A stretch of 17,677 nucleotides of DNA from Bacteroidales bacterium (GCA_900752535.1 CAADVV010000175.1:1-17677); one strand, 5' to 3'. Shown: positions 1-8,148, counted from the first letter of the stretch. Notes: generated by a model from the sequence alone, not told the origin. Made by a program: numbers and translations.

Positions 1-398
1 GCGCTTATGTCGCCTCGGCGCCCGCCGGTTCGGCGGCAATCGTTCCCTCGCTCGGTCGCCGCCGCTATCACTCGGCCCTCCGCCTTGTCGGAGCCGTCAT
101 CGGCAATTCCTCGAGCGGTCTCGTCGAGGTCCCTTCGGCCGGCATCCCCACGGTCGACATCGGCCTCCGTCAGCGCGGACGCATCGCCGGCCCGTCGGTG
201 ATTCATTGCGGCGACTCGTCCGCTGAGATTGCCGCCGCCGTCACACGCGCTTTCTCGCCGGAGATGCAGGCTCTCGCCGCCCGTTGCGAAAATCCCTACT
301 ATCAGCCCGATTCGCTCGCCTGCGTTGTCTCTGCCATAGCTGCGACGCCGCTCGAACGTCTCCGTCTCAAGCGCTTTCACGACGTCCTACCTCTCTGA
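1..398 (+). CDS. Sugar-nucleotide 2-epimerase, hydrolysing (NeuC/LegG family), 3' end only
   Basis: The reading frame entering at base 3 encodes 131 residues and ends with TGA at 396-398; the 5' part lies outside the window. The fragment carries the C-terminal hallmark of the UDP-GlcNAc 2-epimerase family: a GNSSSG stretch followed by E-VPSAGIP, T-V-D-I-G and RQRGR, which bind the nucleotide phosphates in the second Rossmann domain. NeuC (UDP-GlcNAc to ManNAc) and LegG (the GDP-linked legionaminic acid counterpart) both carry this signature, and the fragment alone does not tell them apart. Genes like ptmE and legF 3-5 kb downstream on the other strand favour the legionaminic version; this is inference. 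The gene is followed by 112 bp containing a new promoter, so it ends its own transcription unit. Confidence 0.85.
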   Translation, partial: AYVASAPAGSAAIVPSLGRRRYHSALRLVGAVIGNSSSGLVEVPSAGIPTVDIGLRQRGRIAGPSVIHCGDSSAEIAAAVTRAFSPEMQALAARCENPYYQPDSLACVVSAIAATPLERLRLKRFHDVLPL

Positions 399-422
399 CC
401 CGCCGGCCCGAACTTTCGCGCT

Positions 423-454
423 CTTGTCTGTGTTTCACAAATAGTTTATCTTTG
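423..454 (+). promoter_or_regulatory. Bacteroidetes-type promoter for the lipoprotein-tilS unit
   Basis: CTTG at 423-426, a 20-bp spacer, then TATCTTTG at 447-454 match the -33 and -7 elements. A short hairpin (CGGA, GTAG loop, TCCG) follows directly in the predicted leader, about 55 bp before the lipoprotein start. Confidence 0.7.
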
Positions 455-510
455 CGGAGTAGTCCGCGTCACTCTGCGTGGCGCCATCTCTGTCTCAACT
501 ATTTTTTTAT

Positions 511-1071
511 ATGAACTCTGTTACCGACTTTCTCAGACGGCTCCTGCAGCTTCTGCTCGTACTCCCGCTCCTGACGGGCTGCGATGATGACGACGATTAT
601 TACGGACCTCCGCCACCCCCGGGCGCTGATTTCAGTGAACTGTGGGCCTCCTCGATACTCGCGCCTGCGCTTTGTCCCTATTATATATACCCCGACAATT
701 CGTCGTCAGACGCCAAGTGGTATGACAATTACGACGACACCTACACCATCCTCAACAGCGGCCGCGATGTGCGCTATTATTTCACCAACGACCAGCTGCG
801 CGATTATCCCGCTCTGCTCGATGTCGATTTCTCGCGCTACAGTGTCGTGATTTACACCGCCTACAACCGCTTTGAAGTCAATTCGTTCGGATTTCAGTGG
901 GGCTATGACCCTTATGACTCGCGCTATTCCTACGAGCTCTATCTGACGTTCTACCCCTCGGGCGATCGTCTCCGACCGGGCGAACTGGCTCTGTCTCAGG
1001 GTGCGATTATAGTTGATAAAATCAGCTCTGACGCTGATATTCACATCTATCCCGATTATTACGACCGTTGA
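511..1071 (+). CDS. Small Asp/Tyr/Pro-rich lipoprotein of unknown function
   Basis: The protein has 186 residues. I chose the ATG at 511 because it begins a normal signal peptide (residues 1-22, two Arg then a Leu-rich core) ending in a lipobox, LLTGC, with the lipidated Cys at 23. An in-frame ATG 11 codons upstream would put extra residues before the signal. After the Cys come five Asp, two Tyr, Gly and five Pro. Acidic residues just behind the Cys resemble the lipoprotein export signal that sends Bacteroidetes lipoproteins to the outer face of the outer membrane, so surface exposure is plausible. The rest (residues 36-186) is rich in Tyr and Asp with alternating beta-like segments; I recognise no domain. 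It has its own promoter at 423-454, and its stop codon overlaps the start of tilS, so the two are co-translated. Confidence 0.8.
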   Translation: MNSVTDFLRRLLQLLLVLPLLTGCDDDDDYYGPPPPPGADFSELWASSILAPALCPYYIYPDNSSSDAKWYDNYDDTYTILNSGRDVRYYFTNDQLRDYPALLDVDFSRYSVVIYTAYNRFEVNSFGFQWGYDPYDSRYSYELYLTFYPSGDRLRPGELALSQGAIIVDKISSDADIHIYPDYYDR

Positions 1072-2372
1072 CACGCTCTGACTTCGTCGGGCGCGTGGCC
1101 TCGGTCATATCGCGCCATCGGCTCCTGGCGTCCGGCGCGCGCGTTATTGTCGGCTTCAGCGGCGGAGCCGATTCCGTGGCCCTCCTTGCCGCTCTTGTGG
1201 CGTTGGGCTATGACTGCGTGGGCGCCCACATGAACTACGGGCTGCGCGGTCCTGAGAGCCTGCGCGACGAGGCTCATGCCCGCGCTGTGGCGTCGGTCCT
1301 CGGTGTGACGTTCTGCTGCCGGCGTGTCGATATGGACCGCGAGACGTGCCGTGGCGAGTCGCTCGAGATGGCCTGTCGCCGTCTCCGCTATGACTGGTTT
1401 GAGTCTCTCTGTCGCGAATATTCGGCGTCGGCCGTCGCCGTGGCCCATCATCGCGAGGATTCCCTCGAGACTTTTTTCATTAACGCCATACGCGGCTCTG
1501 GTGTGGCCGGCCTCTGTGGCATCCGCCCCGTCAGCGGTAGGGTAGTGCGCCCGCTGCTCTGTTTCACCCGCCCCGAAATCGAGGCTTACCTTCAGGATTC
1601 CGGCCTTCGCTGGGTCGACGATTCCTCAAACGCTACAGATGATTATAAGCGCAACCGCGTGCGCCATCATGTTTTGCCGGCCCTCGCTGCTGTTGACCCT
1701 CACGCTCTTGACGGCGTGGCCGTTTCGATGGAGCTTGCTGCCGACGATGCCGCGCTTCTGCGTTCTCTTGTCTCTCGCGAGGCCGGGCGCTATTTTTCAG
1801 GCGACGAGCTCGATGTGCGCCGTCTCGTGGCCGACCATGGCGACGTGGCGCCCTCTCTGATATCGGCCATTATGCGCCCGCGGGGTCTCAACCGTGCGCA
1901 GACTGACCTGATTGCGGCCGCCGCCTCTCTTCCCGGGCTCAGACGGTTCGACGGCGGATGGGTGCTCGATGACGGTGTGCTTCGCCCCGCAACTTGTGCG
2001 GCGCCCGCACAGGCCGTCAGCGGTCCTCTCGATGCGCTTGGTCTTGAGGTTAAGGAGATGCCTGCGTCTGATTTTCACCCCGTGAAGGGCGACAGCTCCG
2101 TCTTGTGGCTCGATGCTTCTGTCCTCGATGGTGACCCGGATTTTACGCTTCGGCCCTGGGAGCTGTCCGACCGCATCGAACCGTTCGGCATGCGCCGCGG
2201 CTCGCGCCTCGTCAGCGACATCATCCATGACGCCCGCATTCCGGCCGACCGTCGCCGCAAAGTCAGGGTGTTGACGCGCGGCGGCGTGATTCTGTGGGTG
2301 GTGGGTCTCAGGGCCTCGCGTCACTTCGTCGTGACCCCCTCGTCCACCACCATCCTCTCCATCAGCCTATAG
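1068..2372 (+). CDS. tilS: tRNA(Ile)-lysidine synthetase
   Basis: TilS ligates lysine to C34 of the CAU-anticodon tRNA-Ile, using ATP, so that it reads AUA; the enzyme is normally essential and cytoplasmic. The 434-residue length is normal. The PP-loop ATP-binding motif SGGADS is at residues 31-36, followed by the family signatures H-NYGLRG, CRRLRYDW, AHHREDSLET and the NAIRGSGVAGL segment. The C-terminal TilS domain begins around residue 360 (LRPWELSDRIEPFGM). The best start is TTG at 1068-1070, which overlaps the TGA of the lipoprotein gene (1069-1071) and puts the PP-loop at its usual distance from the N terminus; an in-frame GTG at 1095 is the alternative. Expression therefore probably depends on translation of the lipoprotein. 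It converges on obgE with only 32 bp between the stop codons. Confidence 0.95.
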   Translation: MTRSDFVGRVASVISRHRLLASGARVIVGFSGGADSVALLAALVALGYDCVGAHMNYGLRGPESLRDEAHARAVASVLGVTFCCRRVDMDRETCRGESLEMACRRLRYDWFESLCREYSASAVAVAHHREDSLETFFINAIRGSGVAGLCGIRPVSGRVVRPLLCFTRPEIEAYLQDSGLRWVDDSSNATDDYKRNRVRHHVLPALAAVDPHALDGVAVSMELAADDAALLRSLVSREAGRYFSGDELDVRRLVADHGDVAPSLISAIMRPRGLNRAQTDLIAAAASLPGLRRFDGGWVLDDGVLRPATCAAPAQAVSGPLDALGLEVKEMPASDFHPVKGDSSVLWLDASVLDGDPDFTLRPWELSDRIEPFGMRRGSRLVSDIIHDARIPADRRRKVRVLTRGGVILWVVGLRASRHFVVTPSSTTILSISL

Positions 2373-2405
2373 GCCCTATCTGGCCCATTCGCCCCATCAG
2401 CCCTT
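2352..2405. repeat. 9-bp degenerate tandem repeat, locus A
   Basis: Six 9-bp steps can be read: ATCCTCTCC, ATCAGCCTA, TAGGCCCTA, TCTGGCCCA, TTCGCCCCA, TCAGCCCTT. They run through the last codons of tilS and fill the whole gap up to the stop of obgE. The C-rich strand is the plus strand. The tilS part of the array may be coincidental; the part from about 2370 is clear. Confidence 0.6.
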
Positions 2406-3589
2406 CACTCCTTGTCCTCGTCGAGCCGCGACTCATATTCCCAGTCGCCCTCGTTGTCCCATTCCTCTTCGAGGTCGTCGGGCTCCTCGGCCTGAGGCTC
2501 CGGTTCTATGATGAAGTCGTCCTCTTCGGCCACGCGGTGTGACCGGTCGAGCGGACGGTGTGCCGCATCGCCTCCGGCGGGCTTTATCTGGTTGCGCTCG
2601 TCGTTTATCTCTTTCCAGAGCAGGTCTTTGAGCGCGTCTATGCCCATGCCCGTCACGGCCGATATGAATACTCGCGCCACGCCCTCGGGCAGCGTGTGCT
2701 CGATTTCGCTCATCAGCTCCTCGTCGAGCATGTCGCTCTTCGAGATGGCCAGTACGCGCGGCTTGTCGGCCAACTGCGGGTTGAACTGCTCAAGCTCGCG
2801 CGACAATATCCTGTATTGCTCCGCAATGTCGTCGGCGTCGGCCGGAACCATAAACAGCAGCACGGCGTTGCGCTCTATGTGTCTCAGAAATCTGAGTCCG
2901 AGTCCTTTGCCCTCGCTGGCGCCCTCGATGATGCCCGGTATGTCGGCCATCACAAACGACCCTTTGCCGCGATAGTCCACGATACCTAACTGCGGCTCCA
3001 TCGTCGTGAACGGATAGTCGGCTATCTTCGGACGTGCGGCCGACACGGCGCTCAGAAGCGTCGATTTGCCCGCGTTAGGAAATCCTACGAGGCCCACGTC
3101 GGCCAACAGCTTCAGCTCCAGTATGATGTTGCGCTCCACGGCCGGCTCGCCCGGCTGCGCATAGCGCGGAGCCTGGTTTGTCGAGGTCCTGAAGTGCCAG
3201 TTGCCCAGGCCGCCGCGGCCTCCTCTCAGAAGCCTCAGCTCCTGACCGTCTTCGGTCACTTCGGCCAGATATTCGCCTGAATCGGCGTCATAGACCACTG
3301 TCCCGCACGGTACGTCGACTATCACGTCGTCGCCGTCCTTGCCGAACGACCGGCCTGCTCCTCCGCTCTGGCCGTTGCCGGCGAAGATGTGACGGTTATA
3401 GCGCAGCGGCAGCAGGGTCCACATGTGGCTGTTGCCACGCAGTATGATGTGACCGCCGCGGCCTCCATCGCCCCCGTCGGGCCCCCCTTTCGGTACGTAT
3501 TTGGCTCTGTGGAAGTGACGCGATCCGGCGCCACCCTTGCCTGAACGGCATAATATCTTGACGTAGTCTATAAAGTTCGATTCAGCCAT
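2405..3589 (-). CDS. obgE: Obg-family GTPase (ribosome assembly)
   Basis: Obg/CgtA is a conserved GTPase that binds the 50S subunit and takes part in ribosome maturation and stress responses. The 394 residues show the full architecture: a Gly-rich Obg fold over residues 1-160 (GGDGGRGGH, GGAGRSFGKDG, RGGRGGLGN), then the G domain with G1 GFPNAGKST at 169-177, switch I DYPFTT at 191-196, G3 DIPG at 216-219 and G4 SKSD at 283-286, and finally a long acidic tail from about residue 350 that is common in this family in Bacteroidetes. The start is ATG at 3587-3589. Upstream are 112 bp and then ptmE in the same direction. I see no TAnnTTTG promoter in that gap, so it may be read from the legF promoter or from one inside ptmE. 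Confidence 0.96.
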   Translation of the reverse strand: MAESNFIDYVKILCRSGKGGAGSRHFHRAKYVPKGGPDGGDGGRGGHIILRGNSHMWTLLPLRYNRHIFAGNGQSGGAGRSFGKDGDDVIVDVPCGTVVYDADSGEYLAEVTEDGQELRLLRGGRGGLGNWHFRTSTNQAPRYAQPGEPAVERNIILELKLLADVGLVGFPNAGKSTLLSAVSAARPKIADYPFTTMEPQLGIVDYRGKGSFVMADIPGIIEGASEGKGLGLRFLRHIERNAVLLFMVPADADDIAEQYRILSRELEQFNPQLADKPRVLAISKSDMLDEELMSEIEHTLPEGVARVFISAVTGMGIDALKDLLWKEINDERNQIKPAGGDAAHRPLDRSHRVAEEDDFIIEPEPQAEEPDDLEEEWDNEGDWEYESRLDEDKE

Positions 3590-3701
3590 AATTCGGTTTC
3601 TTTTTTGTCGTCGGGTGTGCCTGTTCTTCTGGGCCTCCCGCTGTTATAACACTGCGGCGCCCTAAATGTATCGGTTGCCGCTGTCGTTTCGTCGTCTGCG
3701 G

Positions 3702-4766
3702 CTATTTTTCGTCTTTGCCGCTTTCGGCTTTCAGACTCATCAGGTCGCATGCGTGTCTGTAGTCCACCGGATTGCCTATGTCGATCCACGTCCCTTTAAG
3801 CGGGAAGTAAACCACTTTCCGGCCCTCCGCGAGCGCTGTGTCTATCAGGTCGGTCGCGTCGGTCCGGCGCTCTTTGTCCAGACCGTTGAGCAGGCGGTTC
3901 GAGATGATGTATATGCCCGCATTGGTCCAGAAGCTCAGCGACGGCTTTTCCCGGAGTGACGTGACGCGCTGTCCCTCGGTCGTCAGAACGGCGTAGGGCA
4001 CGGACACGTTGTAGGGCACTGCCGCAATCGTGATGTCTGCACCCTCCTCACGGTGGCGCAGCCACATCTCCTCTAAGTCTATCGACGTCAGCAGGTCTGA
4101 GTTCATCACGAGCGTCCATCCATCAGGGTCGCGACCTTCGATGAGCGAGGCCGACCCTATCGTGCCCATGGCCATAGGCTCCCTGACGGTCTTGACCCGG
4201 ATGCCCTCCACAGGCTCGCTGAAGTGCTCCTCCAATTGCTCTGCGAGATAGTTGACGGTCACCGTGACGTCGTCAATCCCTGCGGCAGCCAGTTTAGAGA
4301 TGTTGTAGTCTATTATCGCGCGTCCGCCAACCTTGAGCAGCGGCTTCGGCGTATTCAGTGTCAGCGGTCTCAGGCGCTCTCCGCGTCCTCCGGCCATCAG
4401 CAGCGCGCTCAGCGGCAGCAGTGTCCGCGTCGTCCGCGTGTCAAGCAGTCTGACAAGCCTGCCCTCCGAGTCGACAATCGGTATCAGCTCTATTCCCTCC
4501 TGACGGAAGCGTCTGACGGCCTCCACGTCGGCCTCGCCGGCGCTCAGCCGCTTGAAGTTGCGGTGCATCACTTCGCTGACCGGGCTCTGCAGCGACTCGC
4601 CGCGGAGCAGCGCCCGACGGATATCCCCGTCGGTCAGCGTCCCCGTCACGCGCCCTGTCGAGTCGGTCGCCAACAGCGTCATCACGCCGCTGCCGCTCAG
4701 GTTGTTGAGCCGTTCAAGCGCTGTGAACAGTGCCGCCGACTGCGATATAAGATATTGTTCGGTCAT
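3702..4766 (-). CDS. ptmE: CBS-domain sugar-1-phosphate nucleotidyltransferase (PtmE-like)
   Basis: This 354-residue protein has two parts. Residues 1-115 are a pair of CBS domains (the first ends with TGTLTDGDIRRAL, the second contains VSEVMHR and IELIPIVDSEGRL), which usually bind adenine nucleotides and regulate. Residues 118-345 are a nucleotidyltransferase of the GlmU/RmlA/ManC type, with the nucleotide-binding AGGRGERLRP at 125-134, KPLL at 141-144 and the metal-binding NSD at 222-224. This order matches PtmE of Campylobacter jejuni, a glucosamine-1-phosphate guanylyltransferase that starts the GDP-linked legionaminic acid route; that substrate is inferred here from architecture and from legF. 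The gene begins 5 bp after legF and is certainly co-transcribed with it. A mannose-1-phosphate-type guanylyltransferase is the alternative. Confidence 0.85.
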   Translation of the reverse strand: MTEQYLISQSAALFTALERLNNLSGSGVMTLLATDSTGRVTGTLTDGDIRRALLRGESLQSPVSEVMHRNFKRLSAGEADVEAVRRFRQEGIELIPIVDSEGRLVRLLDTRTTRTLLPLSALLMAGGRGERLRPLTLNTPKPLLKVGGRAIIDYNISKLAAAGIDDVTVTVNYLAEQLEEHFSEPVEGIRVKTVREPMAMGTIGSASLIEGRDPDGWTLVMNSDLLTSIDLEEMWLRHREEGADITIAAVPYNVSVPYAVLTTEGQRVTSLREKPSLSFWTNAGIYIISNRLLNGLDKERRTDATDLIDTALAEGRKVVYFPLKGTWIDIGNPVDYRHACDLMSLKAESGKDEK

Positions 4767-4771
4767 CGTTC

Positions 4772-5467
4772 TCAGAGATTCGCGATGGTGGCTTCCGCAA
4801 TCATCCAGTCGAGCGGCGTGTCAAGGTCTATCGAACGCTCGCGCGGCATTATCGACGCGGCGCGACGCGGCATCTGACCCAAATCCATCTCTCTGATAGA
4901 CTGCGGATTGATTACATAGACCGCACCGTTATACTCCCAGCACGGCGGAGCGTCTTGGCGTCGCGTAATGCGTCCGTCACCCTTCGATATCCTCAGAAAT
5001 CCGTCAGGCCCCGTCTCGTAGCAGTTGTAGTAGGGGTTGGTGGACGCGTCCACCACCGACACTGCCATATCGAGACCCGGCGCATAGAGCTCATAGATAT
5101 CCATGCAGTGCTCTATGTCCTCCGGCTGACGCAGCGGCGACGTCGGCTGCAGCAGGATGACCGCGTCATAGGTCAGCCCCACAGACTCCGCACGGTCCAT
5201 CGCGTCGAGTATCACCCCGCGTGAACCCGCGTTGTCCGTAGCCAGATGGGCCGGACGCAGAAACGGCACAGGCAGACCCGTGTAGTGTTCCACGGTCTCC
5301 GCTATCTCCGGACTGTCAGTACTGACAATGATGCGCTCGTCCGACGTGATGGCGCGGGCGCAGTCAATCGTCCATACAATCAGCGGACGCCCGCCAAGAA
5401 GCTTGATATTCTTGCCCGGGATGCCTTTCGACCCGCCCCGCGCAGGTATAACGACAAGTGGTTTCAT
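4772..5467 (-). CDS. legF: CMP-nonulosonic acid (CMP-legionaminate/sialate) synthetase
   Basis: The enzyme transfers CMP from CTP to the anomeric hydroxyl of a nonulosonic acid (legionaminic, sialic or a related sugar), giving the activated donor for glycosyltransferases. The protein has 231 residues, typical of the short bacterial form. It opens with PARGGSKGIPGKN (residues 8-20), the CTP-binding signature, and has LLQPTSPLR at 105-113, both diagnostic for CMP-NeuAc synthetase relatives including NeuA, PtmB/LegF and PseF. The close pairing with a PtmE-type gene makes legionaminate the likeliest substrate; NeuAc cannot be excluded from sequence alone. It is first in the minus-strand unit legF-ptmE(-obgE) and has a clear promoter 21 bp upstream of its ATG. 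Confidence 0.88.
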   Translation of the reverse strand: MKPLVVIPARGGSKGIPGKNIKLLGGRPLIVWTIDCARAITSDERIIVSTDSPEIAETVEHYTGLPVPFLRPAHLATDNAGSRGVILDAMDRAESVGLTYDAVILLQPTSPLRQPEDIEHCMDIYELYAPGLDMAVSVVDASTNPYYNCYETGPDGFLRISKGDGRITRRQDAPPCWEYNGAVYVINPQSIREMDLGQMPRRAASIMPRERSIDLDTPLDWMIAEATIANL

Positions 5468-5488
5468 CGTGTTTCAATTTATTCCTCG

Positions 5489-5520
5489 CAAAAATAACAA
5501 AAAATCCCCACCCCCGCAAC
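5489..5520 (-). promoter_or_regulatory. Promoter of legF-ptmE
   Basis: Read on the minus strand: GTTG (5520-5517), a 20-bp spacer, TATTTTTG (5496-5489). The box ends 21 bp before the legF ATG. The 9-bp repeat array B begins 16 bp upstream of the -33 element. Confidence 0.65.
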
Positions 5521-5536
5521 GCCAGCCTCTCTCCCT

Positions 5537-5599
5537 CCAATTAGACTAATTAGTCCAATTAGACTAATTTGCCCTATTCGCCCCATCTGCCCCATCCAT
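5537..5599. repeat. 9-bp degenerate tandem repeat, locus B
   Basis: Seven 9-bp units follow each other without indels: CCAATTAGA, CTAATTAGT, CCAATTAGA, CTAATTTGC, CCTATTCGC, CCCATCTGC, CCCATCCAT. Three of the seven begin CC-A-T or the like, and the first four form two near-identical 18-mers. The C-rich strand is the plus strand. The array lies between the terminator of the secreted-protein gene and the legF promoter. Confidence 0.85.
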
Positions 5600-5603
5600 C
5601 CCC

Positions 5604-5642
5604 CAAAACAGCCGCGGACGAGTGGTCCTCCACCCGTCCGCG
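5604..5642 (-). terminator. Hairpin terminator after the large secreted-protein gene
   Basis: CGCGGACG (5613-5620) pairs perfectly with CGTCCGCG (5635-5642); an inner GTGG/CCAC stem with a TCCT loop extends it past one A/C mismatch. On the minus strand the hairpin is followed by GCTGTTTT, a short T run. It begins about 23 bp after the stop codon. Confidence 0.65.
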
Positions 5643-5665
5643 TTAAAACTAAACTGTTTCTCAGG

Positions 5666-7798
5666 TCACTTGACGGCCACTTTCCTGCTGCCGTTAGGCC
5701 CGTTGGCTATATAGACCCCCGCTGCGAGATTGCGGTTCTCTACGCGCATTCCGGCGAGATTATACACTGTGACCTCGCTGTTGTCTGAAGCAACGATACT
5801 GCCGTCAGTCACGCGATAGTCAACAGTCTCCCCCATAACATTGTCGATGCCGGTTTCTCCGACGAGCTCGGCGATATACACTGCCGGTGAGATAACCTGC
5901 CTGTGTATGTTTCCGGCCATATCCGTGAGGGTGATGCGGGCATCAAACCATCCGTTGGGACTCTTCGATACCTTTGATTTGGCGGTATTGCCGTTCCACA
6001 CCATGCCAAGTCCGGGCATGAAGAACTCACCGACGCTCTTCTCAATAGGCAGCTCGGCAAACAGTTCGGTGCCGTAAGGCGCAATCTCAACCATGGCCTC
6101 GGCCGGGGTATAGGGATAAAATATGCAGGAAGTGTTGTTGAACTCTTCAAAACCGGGATTGAAGTCGCCGCCGCCAATCTTGACATTGGCCTCGGCTGCA
6201 GTGGCGAACTTGAGGCCGGCCACACCCTCGGCGTCACAGAACATGGCGCGCGTCACTGTCGGCGGGAATGAGTCGTCGCCCCCTTCTCTGACAATCAGTT
6301 CGCAAACATTCGACCCTGCGAGGTCCTCTACTTTCGAGTTGGTGTCGGTGAACGTGTATTTCAGCACACCCGGCGTGTGTCCGTCAGTGCCCCACTGCTC
6401 CTGCCATAATCCGAAGTCATAGTCATACTTCGAGAAGTCGATGGGCTCGCCGTTGAAGTCCACGGCCACGGTCGTGGAGTTGCCGTCGATGACGCGGTTC
6501 TCGCCGTAGTAGCCTATGTGGGTCAGAATACTGGTCTCGTAGTAGGGTTTGTCAACCCAGCTGATATAGTCGCTGTAAGTGATCGCTACGGGCGCCGATG
6601 CGCCCATCTTCATGCCTGACTGCAGCGGCATCTCAAATGCCGGGGCATAATAGAAAGTGTTGCCCATAGGTGTGGCGCTCCCGATATAGTTCTCTGACAT
6701 CAGCATAATGCCGTCGGCGGTGCGGCCCAGCGGAGCCGAGGTGACACCTTGTGTTACCCAGTTGTCTGCGTCATAATAGTCCAGGTCGCCTATGGTCATC
6801 AGCAGATTAAATGAGGCGGGGTCATATACGGGGGTGTTGACATATACGTCGAGGGGAGCTGCAGAGGTCAGTCCCAGACCGCCATACCATATTCCGTTCG
6901 GACCGACAATGTTGAAGTTTGCGTCAACACCGTCATTGCCCCCGCCGGTGGCGTACGCCGGAGTGCGCTCGAAAGCCACATCATATTTTCTGAACTCCGA
7001 CGGGTCATTCCAGTAGACATCGCCGTCGGTGACGGTGGCCGCGTCCTTCGCCACAAATGAGGCCATATACTGCTGACTGTTGTCATACGAGCAAATCCAC
7101 ATCATTGTTCCATCTGTGACGTTGGTTGCAAGCGCGGCTTGTTCGATATATTCTTCTGACGCAAAGCCGCCAAAGCCCATCAACTGGTGATTGCAGGCAT
7201 ACAGGCCTTTATAATCGGCCGAGGCCGTAATTACGAAGCTGTCGCAGTTGTGAGGGGTGTCGGTTTCCTCATAGGTCTCGGGGTCGAGCACCGGGAATGT
7301 TGCTTTCTCACCGTTCGGCATATAGAGCCCTATCGACGCCGTCTTGTCGGCATCTGACGTGCTCACGTTGATTTCCATGTCTGAGGTCAGGTCGACCACG
7401 TTAAAGATATCCACGCACGGTGTAGTGCTATAGACCGTCTGTATCAGATACTTGCCCGCGGGCAGCGTGAACGTTGCCTCGTTCTGGAGCATAGACTCCC
7501 AGTTGGTGACATGGTCCTTGATGACCCATATGCCGAAAACTTTGGCATCATCCCCGGCCTTGACCGTCAGGGTGTATGTGTTCTTGGCTTCGGCCATCAT
7601 GCGCGTCTTGGCGCTTCGCTGTGCCGGCGTCTCGGGGGTCGACTTCAGTTCATAGCTGATCTTACCCGTTTTGTCAACCGTGGTCACCATTGTTGATTTG
7701 CCCGGCTGCGGGGCATACCTGTAATTGACTCCCGGCGTAGCCGTCATCGCGAGAGGTGCGCATACCGCGCACACAAGACTAAGTAGAGCTTTCTTCAT
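5666..7798 (-). CDS. Large secreted protein with T9SS-type C-terminal sorting tail, function unknown
   Basis: The 710-residue protein starts with a Sec signal peptide (MKKALLSLVCAVCAPLAMTA, cleavage near residue 20). Its last ~60 residues, with VTVYNLAGMRVENRN and then LAAGVYIANGP and a Lys/Val end, have the pattern of type A sorting domains of the type IX secretion system: a beta strand with a NLAGxxV core, then GVYI and a basic tail. Such domains direct proteins through the outer membrane in Bacteroidetes. The body (roughly residues 60-640) is rich in Asp, Tyr, Gly and Thr and looks like beta-sandwich modules; I see no catalytic signature and recognise no family. It has its own promoter (7874-7902) with a leader of about 70 nt and a terminator, so it is a single-gene unit. 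Confidence 0.8.
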   Translation of the reverse strand: MKKALLSLVCAVCAPLAMTATPGVNYRYAPQPGKSTMVTTVDKTGKISYELKSTPETPAQRSAKTRMMAEAKNTYTLTVKAGDDAKVFGIWVIKDHVTNWESMLQNEATFTLPAGKYLIQTVYSTTPCVDIFNVVDLTSDMEINVSTSDADKTASIGLYMPNGEKATFPVLDPETYEETDTPHNCDSFVITASADYKGLYACNHQLMGFGGFASEEYIEQAALATNVTDGTMMWICSYDNSQQYMASFVAKDAATVTDGDVYWNDPSEFRKYDVAFERTPAYATGGGNDGVDANFNIVGPNGIWYGGLGLTSAAPLDVYVNTPVYDPASFNLLMTIGDLDYYDADNWVTQGVTSAPLGRTADGIMLMSENYIGSATPMGNTFYYAPAFEMPLQSGMKMGASAPVAITYSDYISWVDKPYYETSILTHIGYYGENRVIDGNSTTVAVDFNGEPIDFSKYDYDFGLWQEQWGTDGHTPGVLKYTFTDTNSKVEDLAGSNVCELIVREGGDDSFPPTVTRAMFCDAEGVAGLKFATAAEANVKIGGGDFNPGFEEFNNTSCIFYPYTPAEAMVEIAPYGTELFAELPIEKSVGEFFMPGLGMVWNGNTAKSKVSKSPNGWFDARITLTDMAGNIHRQVISPAVYIAELVGETGIDNVMGETVDYRVTDGSIVASDNSEVTVYNLAGMRVENRNLAAGVYIANGPNGSRKVAVK

Positions 7799-7873
7799 TG
7801 TTGAAAAAGGTTATTAATGTGTTCTACAGATACTTCAGGGATAGAACGGATAGTAAAAAACAATTCTCAATCG

Positions 7874-7902
7874 CAAAAATAATAAAAAATAACAAAACCA
7901 AC
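7874..7902 (-). promoter_or_regulatory. Promoter of the large secreted-protein gene
   Basis: Read on the minus strand: GTTG at 7902-7899, a 17-bp spacer, TATTTTTG at 7881-7874. The -7 box is a good match; the spacing to the upstream box is shorter than the usual 19-21 bp, so that element is less certain. Array C begins 4 bp beyond it. Confidence 0.5.
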
Positions 7903-7905
7903 CCT

Positions 7906-8010
7906 CCAATTATCCCAATTCGCCCAATTCTCCCCATCCAATCGGTCCAATTAGCCCAATCGGTCCAATCCTCTCCCATTCGCCCCATCTGCCCCATTCG
8001 CCATATCCTC
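7906..8010. repeat. 9-bp degenerate tandem repeat, locus C (longest)
   Basis: About 11-12 units. Examples in order: CCAATTATC, CCAATTCGC, CCAATTCTC, a 6-bp short unit, CAATCGGTC, CAATTAGCC, CAATCGGTC, CAATCCTCT, CCCATTCGC, CCCATCTGC, CCCATTCGC, CATATCCTC. The array fills the space between two divergent promoters. Because 9 is a multiple of 3, the plus strand stays open in one frame and would encode a Pro-Ile-Arg-like triplet repeat, but this lies upstream of the spt promoter and is not coding. Confidence 0.85.
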
Positions 8011-8052
8011 CCTCCTGTTTTGCTCATTTTCCCTCTCTTTGCGCATTTTTTT

Positions 8053-8083
8053 ATTGTGGTCTTGTCAAAAATCCTTAACTTTG
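8053..8083 (+). promoter_or_regulatory. Promoter of spt
   Basis: ATTG at 8053-8056, a 19-bp spacer, then TAACTTTG at 8076-8083, an exact TAnnTTTG box. It lies 65 bp before the chosen start codon and downstream of array C, which rules out translation from further upstream. Confidence 0.7.
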
Positions 8084-8148
8084 CAGCCTGTCAAGTCGCG
8101 AACTGTCGCCACCGTTGGCAGATGTGCACAAAACAGCCACATTATTAT

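Noticed and set aside
3590..3701. Separate obgE promoter in the ptmE-obgE gap
   Set aside because: No TAnnTTTG box is present on the minus strand in these 112 bp.
7798..8148. In-frame N-terminal extension of serine palmitoyltransferase to 514 residues
   Set aside because: The added part spans the spt promoter and the 9-bp array, giving a Pro-Ile-x triplet pattern that comes from the 9-bp period, and it precedes a normal family N terminus.
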